A stretch of DNA of 64,000 nt from Phytophthora hibernalis. Its lineage: Eukaryota > Oomycota > Peronosporomycetes > Peronosporales > Peronosporaceae. The notes beneath the pieces were generated by a model that did no database searches, had not been told where the DNA came from, and was given only the letters and a program-made list of their open reading frames with translations. The first letter of the stretch is position 1. Each line of letters opens with the position of its first letter. The position numbers and the translations under genes were made by a program. Positions 10,519-22,169 of this stretch are shown one piece after another. The DNA lies in NCBI GenBank assembly GCA_012656075.1, contig JAAKBF010000203.1, positions 1 to 64,000 on the forward strand. The letters run 5' to 3'.

Positions 10519-11533
10519 ATGCGGGATGCGCAGCTATTGGCGTTGGTGCCACTGAGTCTGCTGCTGGGCGTGCCGTTGGGGCTGCTCAAGAGAAGCTGCA
10601 GAAACATTCGCTTAGGCGCTGGCTGCTTGCGCTGGCTCCATTGGCGCTTGCTCCGTTGGTAGGTAAAATATACTAAACGGATACTTTGCAGGATGTGGGG
10701 ATGTAGAGAGCTCACTTCAACTGGTGATTGTGTTCGTGTCGATGCATTCAGCTCTCGATTCGTGAAGGTATTGTCCTGGGTGGGAGTTACTTGATTGGGA
10801 GGCTGCTGGGCGCGTCGCTGGTCGGCGTGGGACTCACCGGAGGCATCGCCACGGGCAAGAGCACAGTCTCCAAAGCTTTGCGCGAAGCTGGGGCGGTGAT
10901 TGTGGACGCTGACGTGGTGGCTAGAGAGGTGGTGATGCCAGGGCGCGGCGCGTACAAGGAAATTGTGCACTTCTTTGGCACTGGAGTGCTCAACGAAGAA
11001 GACGCGACCATCAACCGCGCGAAACTAGGAGCTATCATCTTCAGTGACCCGGCGCAGCGGAAGAAACTCAACTCTGCTACGCACAAGTACATCATCTGGG
11101 AGATGTTCAAGCAGCTCGTGTACCAGCGTCTGATCTGCCGCAAGCGACTGGTGGTGCTCGACGCGCCGCTGCTGTTCGAAACGAAGCTGCTGGAGTACTT
11201 TTGCTACCCGACGATTGTCGTGGCATGTTCCGAGACGAATGAGCTTGCACGGCTCGTGAAGCGCGACAATGTCACACTGGAGAACGCCGAGAAGCGGATT
11301 AAATCGCAGATGAAGCTACACGTACGTTGCCTCGCCATTTAACGAGAAGTGTTTTAAAAAGTGGAGCTGACTGTTGTTTTGTGATCCTTAATTGCGAGCA
11401 GGACAAGGTGTCGAAGGCTGACCTAGTGATCCATAACGACGGCACACTCGATGACTTGCTGCTTCATACCCGCGAGTCGCTTGAGCGCACAGTCGCTCTG
11501 GTTGGAGGTTCACGTGAGCTGCAATTTGCCTAA
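10519..11533 (+). CDS. Dephospho-CoA kinase (last step of CoA synthesis)
   Basis: Phosphorylates dephospho-CoA at the 3'-hydroxyl of ribose using ATP. The core exon shows the P-loop GLTGGIATGKST at about 10832-10865, the CoA-binding DADVVAREVV, the lid region and VVLDAPLLFE. A clean intron (donor GTACGT at 11322, acceptor GAGCAG ending 11401) leads to the last exon (KADLVIHNDGTLDDL) and the stop at 11533. The 5' end is less sure. ATG 10519, with an initiator-like element before it, would give a hydrophobic N-terminus (LLALVPLSLLLGVPLGLL) that may anchor the protein to a membrane or organelle. An intron at about 10655-10767 must join it to the core, but no strong splice pair keeps the frame, and the core has no in-frame ATG of its own before the P-loop. 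Confidence 0.85.
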
Positions 11534-11630
11534 ACTATGCAATAAAGTGGTCGCCACGTTAAAGGGTTACAATAAAGTTTTTACACAACCGTTTTCACCC
11601 AAAGGCCGTCATTCTAAGTACCAAGTGACT

Positions 11631-12643
11631 ATGCCGCGCAAGGGTGTCTCCTTGCAGGAGAAGCGCGAGCGCATCCTGCGTATTTACCACGATTCCAAGG
11701 AGGTGTTCAATCTCAAGGAGGTGGAGAAGCTTGGCTCCAAAGCTGGCGTCGGTGCGGGCTCCACGACAGCTTCATTAACAATAATAATGTTCTAACGTAA
11801 ATATCATACCGGTATTGTGAAAATGTAGTCCTGCAAACAGTCAAGGATGTGAATCAAGCGCTGGTTGACGATGTGTTGGTGGACTGTGACAAGGTGCCGA
11901 TAAAAATGAGATTGCTCTGTTGATGAATGTTTGACTGATTAGTTGTTGTTGTATGTAGATTGGATCGGGTAACTACTTTTGGTCGTTCCCGTCGAAGCTG
12001 TCGCAGTCGAGGAAGCGCAAGCTCAGCGAGTTGGAACAGTGTCGCCAAACGGTGCAGGAGAAGCTGGTTCAAGTGAAGCAATCAATTGAGAAGCAGAAGG
12101 GCCTACGTCCGGAATCGGTGCGGGGAATGTTGCAGTTGGAGATTTTGGTGATGTGAATCATTTTATTGATGAAGAGGTGAATTTGGTTTGATTTTGGTGC
12201 AGAAGGATCGTGTGCAAAAGCTGCGTCGACTGGAGGAACAGAAAACCAAAGTGCAGGAGTTGCGCACCAAGGTGCAACACTTGACGGAGAACGACCCGGA
12301 GATTCTGGAGCAACTCGAGCGCAAAGTGCGCATGGCGAAGGAAGGTTCCGACCGATGGACGGGTACAGTAATTTGTTTGGCATTATCTCTGCAGCTCTGT
12401 TTCTTATTGTCTGGAGTGTACTGATGGTATGTGCTGCACCTGATGCACTTCGGCAGACAATGTGTACACGCTCAAGTCGTGGGTGGTCAAGAAGCGTGGT
12501 GTTGAGGGCAAAGAGGTAGGGGGGACAACGTATATTGTGTGTGGCGTAATTGCTGACATTTCGTTTGTGCTGCACTGTGGTGTGGTTGCTTTTAGGTGGA
12601 CAAGTGGCTCGGCATCAAGGACGATTTCGACTATATCGAGTGA
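11631..12643 (+). CDS. MND1: MND1, meiotic recombination partner of HOP2
   Basis: Coiled-coil protein that pairs with HOP2 and stimulates DMC1/RAD51 strand exchange in meiosis. Six exons can be placed exactly: 11631-11751, 11829-11893, 11959-12117, 12203-12362, 12457-12515 and 12596-12643, all with GT-AG introns of 65-94 bases and one continuous frame. The N-terminus (MPRKGVSLQEKRERILRIY) and winged-helix part (VFNLKEVEKLG, QALVDDVLVDCDKIGSGNYFWSFPS) match MND1 closely. A long coiled coil follows, then the C-terminal WVVKKRGVEGKEVDKWLGI typical of the family. Total about 203 residues, the usual length. It ends 178 bases from the convergent oxidoreductase gene. No breaks were found, so this is the best-preserved gene of the island. 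Confidence 0.95.
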
Positions 12644-12820
12644 AGATCGGATGCAACAGCACGCTATTATAGTGAAAGTTACCGTACGAGATAAAGAAGG
12701 AATACTATTGTGACGCCTTCGACCGGCGATTAACTAAACGGACTTGTTGCCTGACCCAATGATGCCATGTTGTGGACCATCTTAACTCACTGCTACTGAA
12801 AAACGGAAGCTGTGCTTCGC

Positions 12821-15028
12821 TTACCAGTTGAAGACCTCCTTGTGGAAGTCAAAGCTGCAGTTGCGAGCGAGGGCCTGGGCCTCCACGGTCATGGTAGGCG
12901 GCCCGCAGGCCACCACAGTCACCTTGCGGCCGTTGAAGCGACTTGTGTTGATCAGCTCGTCGAGAATGGGCTGGCCACCGCGGTAGGACAGTGTCTCGCC
13001 GTTGGCGCGGGTAACCACGCCATCACTACGAGCATTCGAGACGTGGAACATCCAGTTGATGTTGACAGGTGCCGGCGCGTTGTTGCCAAGAATGGCCATG
13101 TTGGGGTCCTGGATGCTGGCGCGAGCGGCGTAGTCGAGCTGAGCGTGTGTTGGCAGGAACTCCTCCATCATCAGGATGTCTTCCGGCTCGCGAACAGACC
13201 ACATCACGTACCAATCCGCTGCCTTAGGGGTCTTGTCCGAGTCGCTGGTGGCATTCGGGAACAAGCGCGTCTGGTTAATGAGACTCATCATCGGGGTGAT
13301 GCCCACACCACCGGCGACAAGCACCACAGCATCATAGCGATCCACGTTGAGCGACATCTTACCGAAGGGGCCACACAAATTAGCCGTGAGCTCGTACTGT
13401 GTGCCGGCCTTTTCCATCAGTTTGCGCGTGAAGGAACCGTTGCCCATAGCCTTGATGCAGAACCCAAGCGACTTGCCATCCGGGGTCACGATGGACGAGA
13501 ATGGGTGCCACTGGGTAGCAGAGATAGCCGGCAGACGTACCAGGAAGTACGATCCAGGGTTCACATTCATCGCCATCTTGCCGGTCTTCGGGGTCGATTC
13601 TAGGACAAGCGTGGTGGAGTTCGAGCCGGAGTGCACCGAAGCAGCAACCTTGTACGAACCCGTGAAGGCGCTAGACCACCTGTACAGCAGGCCAAGAGCG
13701 TACAGGCCGAGCGGGACACACAGCGCTAGGCCGATGAACTTGGGGGCGTGCAGGATGCTGAACACGAAGCCAACAATCGATAGCACGCGGTGCGTGAAGT
13801 AGAAGACCTCGAAGAACATGCGGCGGATGTACTCGATCGACATGAAGAGCATCACTATGAAGCAGACGAAGGCGATGAAACCATACAGCGGCGTCACGTC
13901 CCCATACTTCTCGTTGAGTGTGAGGTCGACAACCTCGCTGGCCTGTACGACGTGGACGATCACCGCGATGGTCATGATGACACCCAGCCAGCGGTGGAAC
14001 TTGACGATGCGCTCGAAGGAGCTGCCGAAGAGCACCGACCAAACGGGCAACCGGGACACGGGCAGGATGAGGAACATGAGGATTAGCAGACTCACCTGGC
14101 CCGACACCACATAGTTGTCCTCGTCGCTCAGCAGCGCGATGAGCACGACCACCGCCGCGACAAAGATGAGCATGACCAGCAGTTCGCCGAGGTGGAGGTC
14201 GGCCAGCGTCTGCATGAACATCGTATGAGGCTTGGCTACAGGTGCGTTGGTCGTGAACTTAACCGGGGTGGAGCCATCGTGCGGTGCAGAAGCAGCTTGC
14301 CGACGGGCGACGTCTTGAGAGCTGCCGTGAGCAGCAGGCCGCACGCGGCCATGATAGAGAAGGCGATGCCGCCCACGATGCCCGGGCAGTTCTTGTCGTC
14401 GCACCAGGGCGTGTCTGTGCTGGAGCCGACGGTGGTGCTGGTTGCTCCGGCCGACGAACCGGCGGACGCGGCAGCGAGGTTGAAGGTGGCGGCGCCGTTG
14501 GTGCCGCTCCGGTGCGTGGAAATGGGCCACGAGGTGCCGTAGGCCCAGATGAAGTCGGTCGCGACCGAGGCCGAAAGCGCCACCTCCGAGGTGGTGGCGG
14601 CCGCCAGTGTGCGCTGGTAGCTGAAGCTCATGCTGGTGGTGCTGGTCTCGCCCACCACGAAGGCGGACTGGTCGCTCTCGGCGGTCACGTCGTCGTTGAC
14701 GTAGCCACCCAGTAGGTAGGACGTCGGCACGCCCGCGTCCTTGAAGAACATCATGACGTTGGAGGCCGGACTGCTCACCATGTTGGAGTCGCGCGACGGA
14801 CCCACGCCGAACCACGTGGCGTCGCTGGCCACGGATGCGTCAAGCTGGTACTCGATGCACACCTCGTCGCCCTGCACGAGCGCGCGCATGAAGATGGGGC
14901 TGTCGCCCAGACGCGTGCCAGAGCGCCTGGAACGCGGCGCTGGAGCAAATGTCCGAGCTGGTGACGACGGCGCTGGCCATGTTGGAGCTGGCTGCGAGGG
15001 CCAGCAGAGGCAGGAACAGTGCGGTCAT
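12821..15028 (-). CDS. DOMON plus ferric-reductase/NADPH-oxidase-like membrane protein
   Basis: Predicted transmembrane electron carrier. ATG 15028 opens a signal peptide (MTALFLPLLALAASS). A DOMON-like extracellular domain follows (GDEVCIEYQLDASV...WFGVG), then Ser/Thr-rich linker and a first membrane segment (GIVGGIAFSIMAACGLLL). Next comes the ferric-reductase membrane domain with paired heme histidines (FHRWLGVIMTIAVIVHVVQ; FYFTHRVLSIVGFVFSILHA), an FAD-binding region (QWHPFSSIVTPDGKS) and an NAD(P) domain (VVLVAGGVGITPMMSL, CGPPTMT). The stop is at 12821. Two one-base shifts break it, near 14920 (between the leader and DOMON) and near 14265 (between DOMON and reductase). Fused DOMON and reductase domains suggest heme-to-heme transfer across a membrane. 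Substrate is unknown. Confidence 0.85.
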
Positions 15029-15108
15029 TGGTAGATCTGCCAATTCGACAATTGCGTTCACGAGTGGGAGGCCCCTGTGAAGATGGATGTAGGTGCGCTC
15101 GGGACTGC

Positions 15109-15125
15109 GGAATGCAAAGTGAGAC
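15109..15125 (-). promoter_or_regulatory. Initiator-like element of the DOMON/reductase gene
   Basis: Minus strand TCTCACTTTGCATTCCG, about 80 bases before ATG 15028, fits the oomycete initiator plus flanking element. Confidence 0.5.
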
Positions 15126-15129
15126 AGAG

Positions 15130-16711
15130 AGGAGGAGACCCATGCAGCCAGCGATGGACAATTCGCGCTACGAGGTTCGCAGCCGGTTTTGCTTCTACCG
15201 ATCGAAAGGAGTTGCTTGCGTCCGTAAACCGCGGTAAGTAGCTGGTTGCGTTTCGAATCCCCAATAGTAGAATGCTGCAGTATACTAATTCATAGAGGCC
15301 GTCTACTGATATGATGTAATTTGATGTTGAATCCACGGAATATAGAGTGTAGAAGGGTAAATAGTGTCAGTGGTTTTGGTGGTCCATTTTGTATTGGTCC
15401 ATTTGCTGCCGCAGGACTTGTCTTTTTGGTTCGTGGTTATTAATAGTAGTGCTGCGTGACTCGCTGAGCCATCGAGGAGGTTGTCGCTGGCGGATCACGG
15501 CCTCGACGAGGTTCGCTCGGTAGGACACGTTAGCACATTGCTGTTCGAGCGAAACCAAAGCCACAGCTGTGGCAAATCCTCAGCCCTTGTCAAACGAGTG
15601 GTGTGCGACTCTGAATGTTCTCGTCGAGTTGCACCGTTCGCGAGTCACACCCGCCAAGTTCAGAATGTCGATGGGCTGCGTGAAACTGGCCCCGTGTTTG
15701 ACACTTGACCGAGTTGCCGCTGCTGTGACAGTGTGGACACGGCCACGTTTTATTAATAGGACGGATGGTGCGCGAAGTCGAAGTAAGTTCCGTTCCCCAC
15801 TTGGCGCTTATTATTATTAATAATACATGTACCGTATTGCTGTTCGAACTTCGAACGGCAACTCGGAGAAAGGATAATAATAAGACGAAAGCACGATCTG
15901 TTGTCGCCCTCGACTGGCCACACGAGCCCTCGCCGAGCAGGCGGAGTTGTGCTCCAGCGTTGGACACTACAGCAGCGCTCGCCTCGATTTTTTGTGGTAC
16001 CGCGCGCACCCAAGACACCCCGGTTCACATTGAAGAGTCTTCAATGAAGACACCCCAATGTCGCCGCGCCCAATCAGGATCGCAAAACCTGTTCACGATC
16101 CGCGTCGCTGCACGAACAGCACCACACAATCTCAAATCGCCGCGCACATTGTTGCCTATCGCCGCTGTCGCAGTTTGACTCGATACGTAAGCTCAATTGC
16201 TCGATTACGAATCGAACTCGATGATGGCGATGTCCGAGCACTTCCTATACTAACGATACAGGTAACGATACCATCGATCTGGACAGCCTTCAGCCTTGGT
16301 GGTCTTTCGCACGCTTCACTGTGAGCAGTGCTAACGCGGTTACACGTTTGCAGCTCGCACTGCTGATCACAGGCGCTGTACATGTGCGATGGAGTGAAGA
16401 AAATTTTCAACAAAAAATGGTACCGGTAATGTTACCGGTACGTGGCTTAAACTTACCGGTACACGTTTCGGACGAACTCACTTGAATTATTTTAATAATA
16501 TATTAAAATAAATACAGTGGTGAGTAGTGCTCACCATAGAACGAGTGGTAAAAATGCTCACCACCAAGCCTCCCGCCTCTTTTGAGAGAGCTACAGTACA
16601 TGTATTTCTATACGGTAAGTCAGTAATTTCTACTGAGATTACGCGAATAGATGTGAAAATAGTATTTCCGATTCATACCGGTAGTTTTGAAACTTTAAAA
16701 AATAACCATAT
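15130..16711. other. Gene-poor interval, nothing recognised
   Basis: No ORF here resembles a known protein. AT-rich spots include a near-perfect palindrome of TTATTTTAATA at about 16487-16512, and the octamer TACCGGTA or near copies appear three times at 16418-16460. The ORFs at 15569-15820 and 15590-16018 overlap on opposite strands and look like chance. Confidence 0.45.
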
Positions 16712-16788
16712 TTACTGTTCGTGTCCTGGATAATAATAGTAGGGCTCGAAGATCTGCCTGAGCCTTAACCTTCGCCGTATTGCCGTAT
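16712..16788 (-). pseudogene. 3' end of the AT-hook-like gene, cut off by copia-2
   Basis: Reading outward from copia-2, the minus strand continues the frame of the gene at 24098-24430 in phase across the target duplication. It gives 23 codons (start AIRRRLRLRQ) and then TAA at 16714-16712. A run of 23 open codons is suggestive only. Confidence 0.45.
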
Positions 16789-17463
16789 TGTGGAGACGTC
16801 GTGCGCGTCATCGGGGTTGATTGTCATCTGCTTGACGGTCGCTTCGAAGTGTCGGTGCCATTGCAGTGATTGCAGTGGTGCTGCACTTCGTAGGACAGTA
16901 GATTAGAGATAATCAATAAAAGAAAGTAAACACGTAAGTGCCGGGCAAAGCCTCGACAGGAACACTGTGCTTCCGGCGGGCTGCTTCTCGCTCCTGCAGT
17001 GTGTGCAACACGCTGCAGATTCTGTAGTGAGGAGCAGGAGCAGCCACGCCAGGAAACGCCGCGTTCCACAGTGATGTATTTAGCAGATACAAACGCTAAG
17101 TAGTTCAATACAGCAACATAGTCATAGGGATAGCTCATCATCGCGGCCGTCTGTGGCCAACAGTGTTAGTCTGCATGTCTTGCATAGTCTGATTGTCTTG
17201 CGCTCATCAGCATGTTGAGCGGCACACGATCGAGCACGCAGTGCAATGACGTCGTGTGTCTGCAGCAGCATGCGCAGGATAGTCCGTAGGATAGGCAGCA
17301 GCCTTGAAGTCAGCATCAGCATCTTGGGCTCAGGCAGCTTGTCAGGCTCAGGATGCTGGCACTACAGTGGCGCTGCACTGCAATGCATGTCCGCAGCATC
17401 AGCATCTTGGGCTCATACAGGTTGTTGTGCTCAGGATGCTGGCACTGCAGTCCATATCTCACG
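16789..17463 (-). repeat. copia-2 3' LTR
   Basis: Direct repeat of 23424-24097. The inner end reads CGTGAGA where the outer LTR has TGTGAGA, a probable point change. Confidence 0.92.
17313..17462. repeat. 83-base tandem duplication inside the copia-2 LTR
   Basis: GCATCAGCATCTTGGGCTC recurs 83 bases on (17313 and 17396), each followed by a diverged CAGG(C/T)TTGT and GGATGCTGGCACT. The same duplication exists in the other LTR at about 23947-24095, so it predates insertion. It may be an LTR promoter or enhancer repeat, by analogy with other LTRs. Confidence 0.7.
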
Positions 17464-17677
17464 TTCCAACTCGATCTCGCCAGTGAGGGCCGCAGCGACG
17501 CGATGACACACGCGCGATCACACACACACGCATGCAACCAGGACTTCACCGCAGCTCCCAACAAAGTCCGTATTAGCACCGTGCCGCAGATACAGTACTC
17601 GTAGCAGTAGCAATAGCACTCGGCGTAGATTCCGTAGGTACCGCAGTAGTACTCGTAGGGTATTCGCCAAGCACGAT

Positions 17678-18208
17678 TTATAGCTCTTTCATCGCTTTGC
17701 GAAAGCGATTGAACTTGATCACTGCAAGCGCCTTAGTCATGATGTCCCCCATCATGTCCTCGGTGTCAATGTGTTTCGTTGTCAGCAGTTTCAACTCCAC
17801 GTTGCGTCGCACCATGTGGTGCTTGTTGTCAATGTGTTTTGACCTGGAATGTTTCCCAGGTTTCGCCGTGAGCGCAATTGCTCCTTGGTTGTCACCTAGT
17901 AGCAGTGGTACATGATGTTTCCACGCTAGCTCTTTGCAAAGGCCAGCAAGCCATAGCAAGTCCTTGGTTGCTTCGGCCATCGCCACGTACTCAGCTTCGC
18001 AGATACTGAGTGCATTGATAGCTTGCTTCCGAGAGGCGTACGCAATCACGTTGCCGTCTAGCATAGTCACGTAGCCACTGATGCTGCGCCGGTCCTCAGA
18101 TTCATTAGCATAGTCTGCATCTGAGTAGCTCACAATAGTCACTTCAGGTTTGTCTTGCACGTCCATCACCAAGCCGTAGTCGCTCGTCGACTTCAGGTAG
18201 CGAAGCAC
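17678..18208 (-). pseudogene. copia-2 RNase H region
   Basis: Begins MLRYLKSTSDYGLV, with acidic residues in YSDADYAN, a Glu in ICEAEYVAMAE, an Asp in LGDNQGA, then KHIDNKHH and the C-terminal DIMTKAL motif. It is separated from the RT by a short frame break at about 18210-18265. Confidence 0.9.
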
Positions 18209-18265
18209 TCGCTTGCCTTCAGCGTAGTGAGTGTGGTCGTAGCAGGCCAGATACTTTCCTAAGCG

Positions 18266-19255
18266 TCACGTGGCATGCGCAATGTCTGGTCTTGACGCAC
18301 TGACCAGGTACTGGAGGGCTCCAACCAGCTCTCGGTAGGGTATATACTCTGTAGTTGCAGGTTCAGTAGCTTTTGCCAGGGTAGTTGCTTCAGGCGTAGC
18401 ACAGCCGTTGCAGTTTTTCATGTAAAACCTCTTGAGCACCTCCAGCACGTACTGTCGCTGACTGTACACAATTTGTCGACGCAGTTGATCAATGAGGATC
18501 TCAACTCCAAGTAGATACCTCACAGTGCCCATCGTAGTGAGTTCGAATGTCTCCTCCAGGGAAGTTGCAACTTCCACACATAGTTCACGCGGCCCCATGA
18601 ACAGTAGGTCGTCCACGCAAACCGTTAATAACAGCCTCAATTTACCGTTCTTCTTCAATGCATATAAGCCGTAGTCTGAGTCCATGCGCTCGAAACCCAT
18701 AGCCACCAACTTCGCATGAAGTGTGCGATTCCAGATATTCGGTGCTTGTTTCAGCCCGTACAGACTTTTCAGTAGTCTGCAAATCATTCCGGGTCCATCG
18801 ACTTGGAAGCCGGGCGGCTGCTCCATAAAATTGAGTTCGTCCAGATCTCCATTGAGAAACGCCGTCTTCACGTCATATTTCAGCACTTCCCAGCCTCGTT
18901 GCACTGCATAACAGATAGCTGCACGTATCGTTTCGAATCTGATCACAGGAGCATAGATCTCAGAGTAATTGATCCCAAGCTGCTGCTTGAAACCATGGAT
19001 CACGTGTCGAGCCTTGAATTGCTTGATTCGTCCCCTCTCATCTCGTTTTACCGCAAAGACCCACCTGCAAGTGATGACCTTGATACTCTTGGCCACCTTG
19101 CGCGGTACAAGTTTCCAGGTATTGTCTCCTTTCAGGGGCTGAAGTTCCGCCAGCATGGCAGCTCTCCATTGTGGCCAGCACTTACTTGCTCGCGCTTGAT
19201 TATAAGTGTTGAGAAATCTCGATGTTCGTGGTAGTCTGCACATGGGTAACCACAT
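18266..19255 (-). pseudogene. copia-2 reverse transcriptase
   Basis: About 329 residues in one frame: NTWKLVPR, CRWVFAVKRDERG, IYAPVIRFETIRA, YDVKTAFLNGDL, LLKSLYGLKQAP, and the catalytic box, which reads VCVDDLL instead of the usual YVDDLL. Both catalytic Asp residues are kept; the Tyr to Cys change at the box is unusual for copia. It ends in SASRPDIAHAT. Confidence 0.92.
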
Positions 19256-19897
19256 AGACGAGTAGTCGAACGTTGGTTTTCTGTGTCCTCCGTGGGCGCT
19301 TCAAACAGGGTTGAACAGGAGGACGCTGGGGTTCAAATCCAGTTACTTCCTTCTCAATCACCTTCTTGCGCGACTTCCGCTTTCGTCGATTCGTTTTTGG
19401 ACACCGCAGTCGGTTCCACAAGTGAGTTGGTAGATTTTGGTAGAGCGGATGGTAATGCAGTACCAGCTGACTCAGCTCCGGCAGCAATTCCAGAGGTAGC
19501 AGATAATGCACTCCCACTGGACCCTGTTTGGTGTCCCAGCGGTGCATCGTTCAGCAGTGTAGATTCACAGGTGCAGGATTCGCAGAGTCCCACTCCGGCA
19601 GGTACGTTTCCATGCTTGTCTTGATTCTCGTAACCGGTACTGTATCAGGCAGTACATGCTCAGCATAGTTGTAGGCATTTTCTAGCAATGCTTCACATAT
19701 TTCCCATCTGCAGTGAAGTCCTCGTGAAAGCGTGCATTGCTTGCACGGGCGGTCACCACTTGAGCCGTCTTCAGATCAATGAACTTGTAGCCAGGAGTGT
19801 CTTCACTGTAACCCAACTATAGAGCTAATCTTGCCCTTGGTTCCAACTTCTCCTTCTTTTGTCTTGACGCAGGGGCACGCACGTGTTCCAGGCATCC

Positions 19898-20376
19898 CTA
19901 GGTCCTCAAGGCTTCCAGATCTGGATCAGTCTTGAACAGTCGTTGCTTGGACGACACGGTGCCGCTCGCATTTGTCGGCATCCAGTTGAGTGTCGTCACC
20001 ACGTGACACAGAGCCTCTCCCCACAGCGTGTTTGGCAGGTGCGTAGCCGTCAGCATGGCCCGCACTCGTGGCATCACAATGCCATGTTCCTGTGGTGAGT
20101 ACGCGTTGGTGAACTGTTGCGTGATTCCATATTCGCACAGTAGTCCCTCAATTCGTTGCTCATGAATTCGCAACCTTGGTCTGAGTGCAGCCTCGAAACC
20201 GATAGTTTGGGTAGCTGTACACGCAGTCGTCTTAACAGCACCATAATATACCACGTTGCTTGGCTCTTCTTTTCGAGCAGATACACCCACTTGTATCTCG
20301 TTGCTTCGTCAATGATCAACAAGAACATGGTAAAATCTCCCGGCGTGGTTTCGTTCACCGTGCAGATGTCCATCAT
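19898..20376 (-). pseudogene. copia-2 integrase, degraded
   Basis: Integrase core in two overlapping frames: MDICTVNETTPGDF (first Asp), RLHSDQGCEF (second Asp), then in another frame NAYSPQEHGIV, where the conserved Glu is kept but the following region lacks several residues before PRVRAML. It then reads WGEALCHVVTTLN. The C-terminal half up to the RT (19255-19898) is largely stops. Confidence 0.85.
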
Positions 20377-20486
20377 CAGGATTTCGAGTGTTTAGGACTT
20401 CCGCTCTGGAATCCTTGCGTACTTCATTCGTTACATTTTGCTCACAGCACACGCAACACACTCGTAGGAGTTAAGGCCTTTTGCAT

Positions 20487-21131
20487 TCATCTTAGCTCCA
20501 ACATCCAACTTGCCTCCCAGCTTCTTGACTGTGTCCATGCTAACATGGCCAAAGCGTTGGTGCAGCAGCTCCATCTTTTCTTACTGTCAATGTCTTCCTT
20601 GATGGCTGCCATCGCCATGACACCAGGTACACGTTCAGCATGTAGGCGGTAGATGTTGTCACGCATAATAAACTTCAAAACTGTCTTCGGCTTCGACAGC
20701 CAGGCGAACTTCTGATCGGGCGAGCAAGACAGCTTGTGCTTGCCCGTCGTCTGCAGGTAACCCAGACTAATGATGTTCACTTTTGCATTTTCAGTGTACA
20801 CCACGTCGTTCAGGAGACGATCCCCCAGCAGTCCAGTTGCCTGATTAACAACACGCAATAAAACAGAACCACAGATTTTAGCATGTTCAGTTGTCCCGTT
20901 CGCAAAGTCCAATCGGCTTGTCTTGTCCTCCCGTATGGTAGTTAATAGAGATAGGTCGCCACAGACATTGGCTGGGGATCCCGAATCGAGAATCCACTCC
21001 ACAGAGGTCGGACGTGAGCTCGCCGTAGATTGCATGTGCATACCTTGATTGCGATTTACTGCATTCACTTGCCAACGAGGGTTCAGCATTGCCTCGTTGG
21101 TCGCCTCCAATTCGGTGAGGTGCAGTGTCAC
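20487..21131 (-). pseudogene. copia-2 aspartic protease region
   Basis: Protease signature WILDSGSPANVCGD followed by strand-rich sequence and the pre-integrase region (NAKVNIISLGYLQTTGKH). It ends in a frame break before the integrase zinc motif. Confidence 0.85.
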
Positions 21132-22169
21132 GACGGCGTATCGACTGCCCGCTCACAGGCGAGCGTCCACGTCCTTGCACTTGAAGCTGAGCAGGGGGTC
21201 CATAGTGACTTGGAGCTCCACGCGCAGGTGAGTTCGAACGCCGACCATAAGTGCGAGGTGGCGGCGAGTTACGTCGCTGCATCGGTGGTTCTCGTGGTGG
21301 AGATCTAAAGTGTCCTCGCGGAGGCGATCGCTCACGCCAGCGTGGCGGCGATCGGTAGCGGTCTCCTTCAAAGGTCTTGCCAGCACCCGTTCAAAGTCCC
21401 GCGGCGGTGAGCGTTCACGCGGTGGCAATTGTCCCCGAGGCGGTGAGCGTCCACGCAGTGGCGCATCAAACGGGTTTACATACGGTAGTCCACGTAGAGC
21501 ACTCACGTAGGGCCCCAATGCATGTTGTCCTTGTTGGTAGCTTGGCATAGGCATTGATTGATGACTTGATCCAGCGATGGCACCCCAGTAGCTCTCCCCT
21601 GGCACTGATGGTCCCGCACGTGGTCCACCATTGTTGTGCCTTGGCTCAAGCGTGGGTCCCCGCGAACCTTGTATCAGTGCTTGGCCCAGGTAGTACAGTG
21701 CAGCTGCCCCGGTTCATTCACCTCCCACGGGTTCTGCACGCTTCTTGATGCAGCACTTTGCGTTGCAGATTGGACGCTCTGTCCTTGAAGTCCTTGTCCT
21801 CCATCTTGTGCATGTTGAACAGGAACTTGCGATTGCAGCTGCAGTTGATGCGGCGTTGCAGGTATGTTGGCAACTTTGCGGACTGGTTGCTCATCATCAC
21901 CTTCAACACCTTGACCTTCATCTCCATTGCTGCTTTCAGGAGTAGGTGGCGAGTAGACCAGAGACATCGGTGCTGCAGGAGTCGAGTCACCTTCTGTGAG
22001 ATCGACTGTATCGACATCGTCCGGCGTAGCACATAGTGATAATCCAGCAAATAGACCACCTTCTTGTACTTGATCACCTTGTTGCACTTGAACACATCTC
22101 ACAGAGTTCACCAAAGACGTCGGCGCTCGCTTGTTCTGCCTCACTTTCAGCTTCTTCTGCAAGTCATCA

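Noticed and set aside
12812..13603. Plus-strand ORF of 263 codons over the reductase gene
   Set aside because: Shadow of the minus-strand reductase whose motifs are clear.
14236..14889. DOMON part as a separate gene
   Set aside because: It ends at a frameshift whose other frame carries straight on into the reductase; one gene is simpler.
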